Shown here piece by piece: positions 46,476 through 57,996 of a DNA stretch of 64,000 nucleotides; within the stretch, counting starts at the first letter, position 1, and every line of letters begins with the position of its first letter. The notes beneath the pieces were generated by a model that had not been told where the DNA came from, searched no databases, and worked only from the letters and a program-made list of their open reading frames with translations. Origin of the DNA: Isoptericola sediminis (lineage in GTDB: Bacteria > Actinomycetota > Actinomycetes > Actinomycetales > Cellulomonadaceae). The stretch is from the NCBI RefSeq assembly GCF_013085345.1, contig NZ_JABFAJ010000018.1, positions 91,540-155,539 of the forward strand. The letters are read 5' to 3'. A program made the translations under genes and the position numbers.

Positions 46476-47413
46476 ACCTGATCGACCGCACGACCGCGGC
46501 CCTGCGTCGCCGGCGCCGAGCCCCCGCCGACCGCCGCGTCGTGCTCCACCTGGGGTCCCAGAAGACCGGCACCACGGCCGTGCAGGCCTGGTGCCGCGAC
46601 CACACCGAGACACTGGCGCGCGAGGGGGTCGCGGTCCGCACGACCCAGCCGGAGATCCGGGCCGCGCTCGGCGGCTGGTACGACACCTCCCGGCCCGGGG
46701 CCGACGCCCGGCTGAGGAGCTTCCTCGAGTCCGCCTGGAGCGCGAGCCGCGCCGACGGACTGTTCTACTCGTGCGAGTCCAACGTCGGACCGGCGTTCGT
46801 CCGGGACTCGCCGGTGCTGTACCCGCGGCTGTCCGAGGCGGTCGCCGGCATCGACCGCGCCACCGCCGGGGTCCACCGCCACGTGCAGTTCACCGTGCGC
46901 AGCTACGGCGACTTCCTCGAGTCCGCGTACCAGCAGCAGCTCAAGCACGGCCGCCCGGCCCGGTTCGACGAGCTGGCCGACCGCGTCCTGGACGGGCTCT
47001 CGTGGCGCGCACCGGTCGAACGGCTGGTCGAGGCCTTCGGCGCCGGGAACGTGACCGTCTACGACTACGACCGGGCCCGCCCGGCACCCGAGCGGCCGCT
47101 GGTGGGACAGATCCTCACCGACGCCCTGCAGCTCCTGGACGCGGCGGGAGCGACCGTCGGGGACGAGGTCTCCCGCCGCACCAACACGCGGTACACGCAG
47201 CGGATGGCGGACCTGTCCGTCGCGGTGCTGCCGCTGCTGGACGGCGCCGACGAGCGAGCGGCCCTGCACCGGTTCGTGACGGAGGCCCTCGGACGGCGTC
47301 CGGCCGCCGACGACGTCCCGGCGTCGTTCCTCGACCCGGGCGCCGCCGCCGAGCTCCGGGACCGCTACGCCCGCGACCTGGCCTGGATCGACTCGCTGGT
47401 CGGTGTGCGATGA
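46472..47413 (+). CDS. Sulfotransferase family protein
   Basis: A 313-residue protein with a good PAPS 5'-phosphosulfate loop, LHLGSQKTGTTAVQAW (loop GSQKTGTT at 28-35). A plausible 3'-phosphate region is in HVQFTVRSYGDFLESAYQQQL. No signal peptide is present; the start is Arg-rich. It is the second gene of a pair with the degenerate paralog at 45600. It overlaps the 3' end of the convergent sulfotransferase gene by 49 bases. The likely acceptor is a glycan precursor made by the surrounding enzymes. Confidence 0.82.
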   Translation: MNLIDRTTAALRRRRRAPADRRVVLHLGSQKTGTTAVQAWCRDHTETLAREGVAVRTTQPEIRAALGGWYDTSRPGADARLRSFLESAWSASRADGLFYSCESNVGPAFVRDSPVLYPRLSEAVAGIDRATAGVHRHVQFTVRSYGDFLESAYQQQLKHGRPARFDELADRVLDGLSWRAPVERLVEAFGAGNVTVYDYDRARPAPERPLVGQILTDALQLLDAAGATVGDEVSRRTNTRYTQRMADLSVAVLPLLDGADERAALHRFVTEALGRRPAADDVPASFLDPGAAAELRDRYARDLAWIDSLVGVR

Positions 47414-48141
47414 CCGTGGTCGTAGCCGAAGACCTCCCCCAGCAGACGTTCCCGCGCGGTCACCCGGCCACGGAGGTCCGCGGGGACGGCGAACCCGGGG
47501 ACGGAGTCCAGCCGTGCGCTGGTGTTGAGCCGCTGCTGGGCCCGGACGGCGGTCAGCGCCGCCTGGCGGGACGGCCGCCACGAGAGGTCGTCACGCAGCA
47601 CCAGCGCCTCGAGGTCCTGCGGGAGACTCTCGTTGCGCAGGACCACGTCCACGACGTGGTGCCGACGGTACGCCGCCACGAACTCCTCCGGCGACCCGAC
47701 GTCGCGCATCCACCGGTCGGGGCGCGGTGCGGCGAGGCGCGCCACCCGGTAGGAGAGCAGGCCGGTGTGCTCGGCCACCCCGCGGCGGTGGTAGCTCGGC
47801 GGATCCAGCACCGCTGCGGAGGCGGGGTCCAGCACCACGTCGAGCCACCGGTCGAACCCGGCCGCCGTGCCGTCGTACAGCGCGCCGTGGCCGGCGTCGC
47901 GCAGCCGGCCGAAGAGCCCGCCCCTGCCCTGGCACCCGTAGGAGAACAGCGACAGGTAGGTGTCCACGGGGTCCCGGACCGACAGGACGTGCAGGCGTCC
48001 CGCGGGCGGACGGTCCTCCAGCTCGTGGTGCTTGCGGCACCACACCTCGTCGTCGTCGAGAAAGTCGCGCAGGAACTGCGAGACATAGGTGGATCCCGAC
48101 TTCTCGACGTCGAGATAGGCCAGAGTGTGAAAAGCGTGCAC
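47365..48141 (-). CDS. Sulfotransferase family protein
   Basis: A 258-residue protein. AYLDVEKSGSTYVSQFL has the 5'-phosphosulfate loop EKSGSTYV at 13-20, and LSVRDPVDTYLSLFSYG has the 3'-phosphate motif. GTG at 48141 is preferred because GGAG lies six bases upstream and the PAPS loop then comes at the usual distance from the N-terminus; the frame is open for 43 more codons upstream. It differs from its neighbours in sequence, so it is probably from another sulfotransferase subgroup. It is divergent from manA. Confidence 0.8.
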   Translation of the reverse strand: MHAFHTLAYLDVEKSGSTYVSQFLRDFLDDDEVWCRKHHELEDRPPAGRLHVLSVRDPVDTYLSLFSYGCQGRGGLFGRLRDAGHGALYDGTAAGFDRWLDVVLDPASAAVLDPPSYHRRGVAEHTGLLSYRVARLAAPRPDRWMRDVGSPEEFVAAYRRHHVVDVVLRNESLPQDLEALVLRDDLSWRPSRQAALTAVRAQQRLNTSARLDSVPGFAVPADLRGRVTARERLLGEVFGYDHGHRTPTSESIQARSRA

Positions 48142-48223
48142 GACAGCTCCGCAAGGTCGATGAAGAATCGAGACGATACCCGATCGCCGAGGAATATACC
48201 TCGCCGCCGGAAAGGACGATGAC

Positions 48224-49456
48224 ATGCTGATGAACACTGCGCGAACGGCAGATGTCGATGCGCATTCCATTCATCTTCTGGACAATTCCGTGCGGTCGTA
48301 CGACTGGGGGTCCTTCGAGCACATCCAGGACCTGCTCGGCCTGCCCGTCGACGGCCGACCCGCCGCCGAGCTGTGGCTCGGCGCCCATCCGGCCGCGCCC
48401 TCGCGGCTCGCCGACGGCACGAGCCTCGGTGACCTCGTCGCCCGGGCACCCCATGAGATCCTCGGCCGACGCACCAGCGACCGCTTCGGCCCGCGCCTCC
48501 CCTACCTGCTCAAGGTGCTCGCCGCGCGCCGCGCCCTGTCCCTGCAGGTGCACCCGCGGCCGCACGACGCGCGCGCCGGGTACCGCCGCGAGCGTGCCCT
48601 GCCCGCCGACGCCCCGGACCGCTCCTTCCACGACGAGCAGCACAAGCCGGAGATGATCGTGGCGCTCAGCCGGTTCGAGGGTCTGGCGGGGTTCCGCAGC
48701 CCGCGCACGGTGCTCGGGCTGCTGGAGGGCCTCGAGGGACGCCTGGTCGAGCAGGTGCGCACCTCCGTGCGCGGGACCCGGTCGGGACCCGGGATGCGTG
48801 CCGCGCTCGCGGCCCTCGTCGGCGCCCGCGACGAACCCGCCTGCGCGGACGACGTCGCCGCCACCGTCGCGTCCGTCGCCGAACGGCTGGCCACGGGTTC
48901 GCCCGACCCCCGGGCCGACGCCACCGTCCTGCAGCTGGCCCAGGAGCACCCCGGGGATCCCGGTGCGGTGGCGTCGCTGCTGCTGAACCGGGTCTCCCTG
49001 GAACCCGGGGAGGCGATCTTCATCCCGGCCGGAGAGGTGCACGCCTACCTGTCCGGCCTGGGGATCGAGGTCATGGCGGCGTCCGACAACGTGCTGCGCG
49101 CCGGGCTGACGGGGAAGCACGTCGACGCCGACGCGCTGCTGGGGTGCGCCGCGTTCGCACCGCGGCCCCCGGTACGGCCGGACACCGTCGTGGCGGGGAC
49201 GTCCTCGCTGGTGACGAGCTACCGGACGCCCGTCAGCGAGTTCGCGCTGCTCACCGCGGACCTGCACCCGGCCGAGCCGGTGGTGCTGCCGGCGGACGGG
49301 CCGCGCGTCGTGCTCGTGCTGGACGGTGACGTCCGGCTGCTGACGCAGGCCGGGACCACCTCGCTGCACCGGGGTCAGTCCTGCCTCGTCCCCGACGCCG
49401 CCGGGGCGGTCACCGCCGACGGCGACGGACGGCTGGCGTGCGCCTGGGTGCCGTGA
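48224..49456 (+). CDS. manA: Mannose-6-phosphate isomerase, class I
   Basis: A 410-residue type I phosphomannose isomerase (fructose-6-P to and from mannose-6-P). Zinc-site motifs are visible: QVHPRPHD, DEQHKPEM and GEVHAYLSGLGIEVMAASDNV, followed by RAGLTGKHVD. The N-terminus begins with a 20-residue lead before the family start (LLDNSVRSYDWGS). The first 25 codons use more A and T than the rest. ATG at 48224 has GGAAAGG upstream. In this locus it would supply mannose-6-P for GDP-mannose or, by inference, for Kdn-9-phosphate. Confidence 0.94.
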   Translation: MLMNTARTADVDAHSIHLLDNSVRSYDWGSFEHIQDLLGLPVDGRPAAELWLGAHPAAPSRLADGTSLGDLVARAPHEILGRRTSDRFGPRLPYLLKVLAARRALSLQVHPRPHDARAGYRRERALPADAPDRSFHDEQHKPEMIVALSRFEGLAGFRSPRTVLGLLEGLEGRLVEQVRTSVRGTRSGPGMRAALAALVGARDEPACADDVAATVASVAERLATGSPDPRADATVLQLAQEHPGDPGAVASLLLNRVSLEPGEAIFIPAGEVHAYLSGLGIEVMAASDNVLRAGLTGKHVDADALLGCAAFAPRPPVRPDTVVAGTSSLVTSYRTPVSEFALLTADLHPAEPVVLPADGPRVVLVLDGDVRLLTQAGTTSLHRGQSCLVPDAAGAVTADGDGRLACAWVP

Positions 49457-49465
49457 CGGCGCCCG

Positions 49466-52473
<3,008 letters not shown>

Positions 52474-52514
52474 CTCGCACATCCTAGAGGCACGGACGGG
52501 GAGGCTCGGGCGGG

Positions 52515-54353
52515 TCAGCGACCGAAGGTCCGGCGCCACGCCTCCACGGAGGCCAGCTCGGGCGCCGCGGCCCGCCACCGGGCGGCCGTCGAGCGCCACC
52601 GCAAGGCGAGGCGCAGGTGAGCGACGCTCGTCGCGACCAGCAACCGCCAGAAGGTGCGCACGTCGCGGCGCAACCACGTCCCGGACCCGCCGTCGCCCGA
52701 CAGCACGAGCACCGAGTCGTGCCGCGGCACCTCCCACCAGGCCGCCTCCGACCGCTGCAGCACGGCCGACGGCCGACGGCGGTCCGCCGCCGACACCGGA
52801 CGCAACGTCCGCGAGATGCTACGCAACGCGAACCAGGCCTGCCGCGCCCTCCCTTCGGGCTTGGGCGCCACCGGCTGCCCGCCGGCGGCCCGGTCGGGCG
52901 CGTCGAACACCTCGTCACCGGGTCCGTGGCGCACCGTCTCGACGTACTCCGTGCCGATCGCGCGGGCGTCGGCGACGGTCCGCTCGAGCTCCTGGTGGAG
53001 CTGCAGCGGGCCGTCGAGCACCTCGTGCAGGGCGCGCACGTGCAGGTCGACCGGGTAGTAGCGCATCCCCAGCAGCAGCTTGAGGTCGGTGGCCAGCAGG
53101 TCGAGCAGCATCGTGCCGCCGCGGGGCCGTCGCGCGTGGAGCAGCGCCGTGACGACGCGGTTGCGGGTGTGCAGGCGGGCCTGCCACTCGACCGTGTCGT
53201 CCTTGTCGACCCAGGCGACGTGCCACAGCGCCGCGCCGGGCAGCGAGACGGTCGGGAACCCCGCCTCACCCGCCCGCAGGCAGTACTCGGCGTCGTCCCA
53301 CTTGATGAAGAAGGGCAGCGACAGCCCGACCTCCCGCAGCACGGTCGTCGGCACCAGGCACATCCACCAGCCGTTGAAGTCGCCGTCCGCGCGGGCGTGC
53401 AACCAGGGGGTGTCACGCAGGGGCGCCGTGGCGAGGTCGTGCCGTTCCTGCTCCCGCACGACCGAGCCCCACATGAAGTGCCGCTGGTCGACGTGCTCGC
53501 TGAAGGCGTGCAGCACCGTCGGGGCGTAGTAGTCGAGCATGTGCCCGCCGACGATGACGGGGTCCACGGCGGACCGGTGGAACCGCACGGCGCGCAGCAG
53601 CGCCTCGGGGTCGACGGTGACGTCGTCGTCCATGAGCATCACGGCGTCCGCGCCGGACTCGAGCGTCTCGAGCATGCCGCGCGAGAAGCCGCCGGACCCG
53701 CCGAAGTTGCCCTGGTCGATGACTGTCAGCTGGTCGCCGAGCGCCCGGGCGACCTCCGCGTGGCGCGGGTGGTCGACGACCTTGTCGGACCCCTGGTCGA
53801 TCACGTAGACGGTGTCCACGACCTCGCGCAGCGCCGGCGAGCCGGCGATCGCCGACAACGTGGCGTGGCAGAAGTCCGGCTTGTTGACGGTGGTGATCGC
53901 CAGGCTGACACGGCCCTCGCGCCGCGGAGCCACGTCGACGAGCCACCGCCCGGAACGCACGCGGACCTCGTCGGTCGCCTCGACCTCGAACCAGAGCCAT
54001 CCGCCGTCCGCGGCGTCACGGACGTCCACGTCGATCGCCAGCTCGGCCGCCACGGGTTCGGTCGCGACGACGGCGGACGACCCGTCCGGTGCGCTCCGGG
54101 AGACCCGGACCGTCCCCGCACCCTCGAGCGAGAGCTCCAGCCGCGCGACCGTCGTCCCCGTCCAGCGCACCCAGTACGAGGCGGGGAACGCCCCGAAGTA
54201 GGTCGCGAAGCCCTGGGAGGTACCCGCAGGGACGACGACGGTTCCGTCGGGGGCGACGACGGCACGATCCGCGTCCTCGGCTGCGCTCCCCTCGAGGTAG
54301 AGCGCGCGGCGGTCCGGCATGTCGAGCACGGACAGCACGTTGGCGACGTGCAT
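52515..54353 (-). CDS. GlfT2-like galactofuranosyltransferase
   Basis: A 612-residue protein with the domain plan of mycobacterial GlfT2. An N-terminal beta-sandwich (about 1-150) leads to a GT-A domain (about 150-400) and a helical C-terminus. It has GNFGGSGGFSRG (215-226), the metal motif DDD (242-244), WDDAEYCLRAGE and ALWHVAW. GlfT2 polymerises galactofuranose from UDP-Galf, and the mutase gene glf lies two genes downstream. ATG at 54353 has AAAGG five bases upstream. Chain length and linkage cannot be told. Confidence 0.9.
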   Translation of the reverse strand: MHVANVLSVLDMPDRRALYLEGSAAEDADRAVVAPDGTVVVPAGTSQGFATYFGAFPASYWVRWTGTTVARLELSLEGAGTVRVSRSAPDGSSAVVATEPVAAELAIDVDVRDAADGGWLWFEVEATDEVRVRSGRWLVDVAPRREGRVSLAITTVNKPDFCHATLSAIAGSPALREVVDTVYVIDQGSDKVVDHPRHAEVARALGDQLTVIDQGNFGGSGGFSRGMLETLESGADAVMLMDDDVTVDPEALLRAVRFHRSAVDPVIVGGHMLDYYAPTVLHAFSEHVDQRHFMWGSVVREQERHDLATAPLRDTPWLHARADGDFNGWWMCLVPTTVLREVGLSLPFFIKWDDAEYCLRAGEAGFPTVSLPGAALWHVAWVDKDDTVEWQARLHTRNRVVTALLHARRPRGGTMLLDLLATDLKLLLGMRYYPVDLHVRALHEVLDGPLQLHQELERTVADARAIGTEYVETVRHGPGDEVFDAPDRAAGGQPVAPKPEGRARQAWFALRSISRTLRPVSAADRRRPSAVLQRSEAAWWEVPRHDSVLVLSGDGGSGTWLRRDVRTFWRLLVATSVAHLRLALRWRSTAARWRAAAPELASVEAWRRTFGR

Positions 54354-54359
54354 GGGCAC

Positions 54360-54498
54360 CTTTCGTCAGGCGGTTCGCTGGGCCCGCCCACAGTAGCGGG
54401 CGCGCAGCGCTGCCGGGACCGCCCCTTGTCGAACCCCGTCGGGAACGTCCCGTAGACTCGCGACCTGCCACTATCGCCGATGAAGGGCCCTTCCTGCG
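54360..54498. promoter_or_regulatory. Divergent promoter region of the GlfT2-like and LicD genes
   Basis: A plus-strand -10-like TAGACT lies at 54453-54458. A perfect 12-base palindrome, GAAGGGCCCTTC (54482-54493), covers the only candidate ribosome site of the licD gene. Confidence 0.35.
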
Positions 54499-56037
54499 AT
54501 GAGCTCCGTGACCGCTTCCCGCCTGGGCATGCGTGTTCGCGTTCCCGCCGACCAGCCTTCGGAGACGGTCGACGTGCTCTTCGACGGACACCGCGTGTGG
54601 TCCACGAAGCTGCCGGGTCACACCCGCCACCCGCTGGGCCGCCGGCTCGCGTGGCCGGACGCCCTGCGTCCGCATCTTCGTGGCCGCAGCACCGTGACGG
54701 TGCGGCGCTCGGCGGACGACACTGTGCTCGGCAGGGGCGACGTCGTCTTCGGGGGCGCGGCGCGGGGACGGCGCGTCGAGGTCGTCGACGCGCAGGGCCG
54801 GTGGCTCGCGATGAACAAGTGGGACCGGCTCGGCCCGGTGCTCGAAGGTTCCGACGACGGCGTGCGTGACCGGTTGCTGGCCAACGCACGGCACATCGCC
54901 GACCTCATGGAGTCCTGGGGCTACCCGATCTACATGGTCGGCGGGAGCCTGCTGGGGGCGATGCGCAACGGCGGCCTCCTCCCCCACGACGACGACATCG
55001 ACTTCGCGTTCCTGTCGGGGGCCACCGACGACTGGGAGGCCGGCCGGGTCAGCTACGAGCTGGAGCGCCGGCTGACCGACGCCGGGATGACCGCCATCGT
55101 GCTGAGCCTCGCGCAGATCCAGGTCACCTTCTTCACGGAGACCGGCGAGACCGACCACTACGTCGACATCTTCACCGGCTACCACACCGAGGACGGCCTC
55201 TACAACCAGCCCTTCGCCCTCCGTGGCGAGCTGCCCCGCGAGACGCTCGTGCCCGTCTCGACGATGACCATCGACGGGGTCGAGCTCCCCGCGCCGGCCC
55301 GGCCCGAGGCGTGGCTGGAGTTCGCCTACGGCAAGGGTTGGCGCATCCCGGACCCGTCCTTCGTCTTCGTCTCGCCGCGGTCGACGCGCCGCCGGTTCGA
55401 CAACTACTTCGGCGTCTTCAACCGGCAGCGCGTCTACTGGGAGAAGCACTACGAGAAGCAGCCCACCCGTCCGGCCGGGCCGAGCGGCGGCGAGGAGCAG
55501 GTCGACCAGTTCGTCTCGCTGCTCCCGCCGGAGTCCTTCGTGATCGACCTGGGTTGCGGCGACGGGCGGCTCACCGAACGGATCGCCGCCGCCGGGCACG
55601 AGGTTCTCGGCCTGGACTACAGCTACGAGGCGCTGCGCCTGGCGCGCCAGCACCGGCCCGAGGGCGTCGAGTACCGGTTCTGCAACTTCAACAACCGGCA
55701 CATGCTGCTGGAGCTGACGCTCGAGCTGATCGACCAGGGGCGGCAGCCCTACTTCTTCGCGCACCACCTGCTGCACGAGATGCCCGAGCTCGGCCGATCC
55801 GACCTCTTCCAGACGCTGTTCACCGGCCTGATCGACAAGCAGACCTTCTGCTACGCCACGGTGTGCACGGACGACCCGCTGCGCGACCCCCAGAACCCCG
55901 AGACGTGGAGCCTCCGGGCCACCAAGCTGCGTGCCGAGGCGCGTCGGTTCGGGATGGGCCTGCACACCGTCCAGTCCGACGACCAGCCGACGTCGATCGG
56001 CGACCGGCAGACCCTGACGACGCTGATCTGGCGCTGA
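54499..56037 (+). CDS. LicD-family transferase fused to a methyltransferase
   Basis: A 512-residue protein with three parts. Residues 1-110 look like a beta-sandwich. Residues 125-310 are a LicD/fukutin-type nucleotidyltransferase-fold domain with GGSLLGAMRNGGLL and the acidic HDDDIDFAF (163-171), which in relatives transfers phosphocholine or polyol phosphate from a CDP donor to a glycan. Residues 335-512 are a SAM-dependent methyltransferase with VIDLGCGDG (348-356) and GHEVLGLD. The fusion suggests a methylated phospho-substituent or coupled phosphorylation and methylation. It is the first gene of a plus-strand unit with the next two genes. Confidence 0.85.
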   Translation: MSSVTASRLGMRVRVPADQPSETVDVLFDGHRVWSTKLPGHTRHPLGRRLAWPDALRPHLRGRSTVTVRRSADDTVLGRGDVVFGGAARGRRVEVVDAQGRWLAMNKWDRLGPVLEGSDDGVRDRLLANARHIADLMESWGYPIYMVGGSLLGAMRNGGLLPHDDDIDFAFLSGATDDWEAGRVSYELERRLTDAGMTAIVLSLAQIQVTFFTETGETDHYVDIFTGYHTEDGLYNQPFALRGELPRETLVPVSTMTIDGVELPAPARPEAWLEFAYGKGWRIPDPSFVFVSPRSTRRRFDNYFGVFNRQRVYWEKHYEKQPTRPAGPSGGEEQVDQFVSLLPPESFVIDLGCGDGRLTERIAAAGHEVLGLDYSYEALRLARQHRPEGVEYRFCNFNNRHMLLELTLELIDQGRQPYFFAHHLLHEMPELGRSDLFQTLFTGLIDKQTFCYATVCTDDPLRDPQNPETWSLRATKLRAEARRFGMGLHTVQSDDQPTSIGDRQTLTTLIWR

Positions 56038-56057
56038 CCCCGCAAGGAGCCCGCAAC

Positions 56058-56396
56058 ATGAAGTCCTTCCTCGCCCGTATCGCCCGCCGGTTCGCTCCGA
56101 GGACCGTGGAGAACCTCGAGGCCCTCAGCGACCTCACCTCCGACCACGCCGTGGGCCCGCTCCGGTTCGTCGCCTACGAGCGCGAGCTGCAGGAGCTGCG
56201 CCGCGAGGTCGACGCCCTGCGGCGCGACAACCGTCGTGTCGCCGAGCTCTACGACGTGGTGTTCGAACGGGCGCGGCAGGACGCCCGGGAGCGCGGCGTC
56301 GCGCCGAGCGTCGACGCGGCCCGGACGGAGCGCGCCGTGAGCAACCTCGACGAGCGCCTCCGGGCCGACGGGTCCCGGGCGGACACCGGCGCATGA
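56058..56396 (+). CDS. Small coiled-coil protein, DUF6752-like
   Basis: A 112-residue protein. After a basic start (MKSFLARIARRFAPRTVE) comes a heptad-like stretch ELQELRREVDALRRDNRRVA and LYDVVFERARQDARERG, then a charged tail. It has no membrane segment or signal. Similar short proteins (I think those named DUF6752) sit between glycan genes in actinobacteria. A scaffolding role beside the glycosyltransferases is only a guess. AAGGAG precedes the ATG at good spacing, and the stop overlaps the next gene (ATGA). Confidence 0.7.
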   Translation: MKSFLARIARRFAPRTVENLEALSDLTSDHAVGPLRFVAYERELQELRREVDALRRDNRRVAELYDVVFERARQDARERGVAPSVDAARTERAVSNLDERLRADGSRADTGA

Positions 56397-57964
56397 GCCC
56401 GGCCCCCGACGTCCGGACGGTGGCGAGGCGGCCCTTCCGGGCGGTGGGCCTCCTGGCCCGGCGCGCGGCCCGCGTCGTCGCACGGCGCCGCGGCCCGCGC
56501 TCGACCGTGTCGGTGATCATCCCGGCCTACAACGTATCCCGGTATGTCGAGGACTCGGTCAGGTCGGTCTTCGAGCAGACCCTCGACGCGGATCGCATCG
56601 AGATCATCGTCGTCGACGACGGGTCCACGGACGACACGCTCGCGATCCTCGAGAAGCTGGCGGCCGAGCACCCCGGGATGCGCGTCATCGCCCAGGAGAA
56701 CTCCGGCTCGGCGTCCCGTCCACGCAACGTCGCGCTGGACCACGCCACGGGGACCTACGTGTTCTGTCTCGACGCCGACGACCAGCTCACCCGGTGGGCG
56801 CTGCAGGAGCTGGTGGAGACGGCGGATGCCACGGGCAGCGACGTCGTCCTCGGCAAGATGCAGGGGATGGGCGGCCGCGGTCAGCCGTCGACCACGTTCC
56901 GGCGGACCGTCCTGGACGCCGAGCTGGCGAGGGACCACCTGTTCCACGCGATGACGCCGCACAAGCTCTTCCGGCGCTCCCACATCGAGCGGCACGGCCT
57001 ACGGTTCCCCGAGGACATCAGCGTCGGTGAGGACGTCCTGTTCGTCGCGGCGGCGGAGCTCACGGCCCGCCGTGTCGCGATCCTGGCTGACAGGCCGTAC
57101 TACCTGTGGCGGTTGCGTGACGACGGGGGGCACCTGTCGAAGTCGGGTGCCGGGTTCGAGACGATCTTCGAGAAGTCCTCACGTCTCGTCGACCTCATCG
57201 AGGAGCACGTCACGTCCCGTCGGACCCGGGACGCCCTCCTGCGCCGGGCCTTCCGCTACGTCTACCACGGCATGCTGCGGAGCCTGTCCTTCGAGGAGGA
57301 CCCGCAGGTGCGGGCCGTCCGGCTGGACCGCATCCGTGAACGGTTCGGCTACCTGTGGACGGACGGGGTGCGGGCCCATCTGGAGCCGCACCTCCAGCTC
57401 CCGCTCTGGCTGCTCTTCGCCGGTCGGGACGAGGAGGCGCTGGCCGTCGCCCGGCACGTCAGGGGCGACGTCCGCCGGCTCCGCTACGTCCGGGACGGGG
57501 ACGAGCTGGTCGTCAACCTCCCGGCGGACCTGGCCCGGAGCGTCCCCCTGGAGTGGCGCCGGGCCGGCCCCGTGGTGACCAGGAGCACGCTGGTCTCGGC
57601 AGAACCCTCCTCGGACGGATCACCGGCCCGGCTGCGTGCCGACGTGGAGGGGCGCCGGGTCCGGACCGCGCCGGACGCCGTCGCCGCGCGCCTGCTCAGG
57701 ACGCCGGGCGGCGCGGCCGTCGACGTTCCGGCCACGGTGGTCGGTGACGACCGGGGCACGGCCCGCGTCGAGCTGGACCTGCCGATGCTCGAGCCGGGCA
57801 CCTGGCACGTCCAGGTCACCCCGTCGTGGGGCCCCGTCGTGGGGCAGCCGACGAAGGTCCTGGGCCCGGCGGGCGACGACCGAGGTCGGAGCGAGGACCT
57901 CGGCCCCGCGCAGGCCCTGACCGTGGCCGCGGGTCGCCCGGTCTCCGTCCGCCGGCAGGACTGA
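56393..57964 (+). CDS. TarS-like GT2 glycosyltransferase
   Basis: A 523-residue protein. The GT-A domain (about 39-260) has SVIIPAYNVSRYVEDSVRSV, VVDDGSTDD (74-82), ENSGSASRPRN, the metal site CLDADD (125-130) and SVGEDVLFVAAAEL. A helical linker follows. The C-terminal 160 residues are beta-rich repeats resembling the tandem immunoglobulin-like end of TarS, the wall-teichoic-acid GlcNAc transferase. No membrane helix is present. A similar but larger paralog lies at 60265. The likely acceptor is a polyol-phosphate or phosphoglycan chain; the donor is unknown. Confidence 0.86.
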   Translation: MSPAPDVRTVARRPFRAVGLLARRAARVVARRRGPRSTVSVIIPAYNVSRYVEDSVRSVFEQTLDADRIEIIVVDDGSTDDTLAILEKLAAEHPGMRVIAQENSGSASRPRNVALDHATGTYVFCLDADDQLTRWALQELVETADATGSDVVLGKMQGMGGRGQPSTTFRRTVLDAELARDHLFHAMTPHKLFRRSHIERHGLRFPEDISVGEDVLFVAAAELTARRVAILADRPYYLWRLRDDGGHLSKSGAGFETIFEKSSRLVDLIEEHVTSRRTRDALLRRAFRYVYHGMLRSLSFEEDPQVRAVRLDRIRERFGYLWTDGVRAHLEPHLQLPLWLLFAGRDEEALAVARHVRGDVRRLRYVRDGDELVVNLPADLARSVPLEWRRAGPVVTRSTLVSAEPSSDGSPARLRADVEGRRVRTAPDAVAARLLRTPGGAAVDVPATVVGDDRGTARVELDLPMLEPGTWHVQVTPSWGPVVGQPTKVLGPAGDDRGRSEDLGPAQALTVAAGRPVSVRRQD

Positions 57965-57996
57965 GCCCGGGCCTCCCCGCGGCCCGGGGTGCGCCC

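Noticed and set aside
45407..47581. Upstream extension of the nonulosonate fusion frame
   Set aside because: The frame stays open for 725 codons but runs antisense to two sulfotransferase genes; the cytidylyltransferase family begins at the ATG at 45406.
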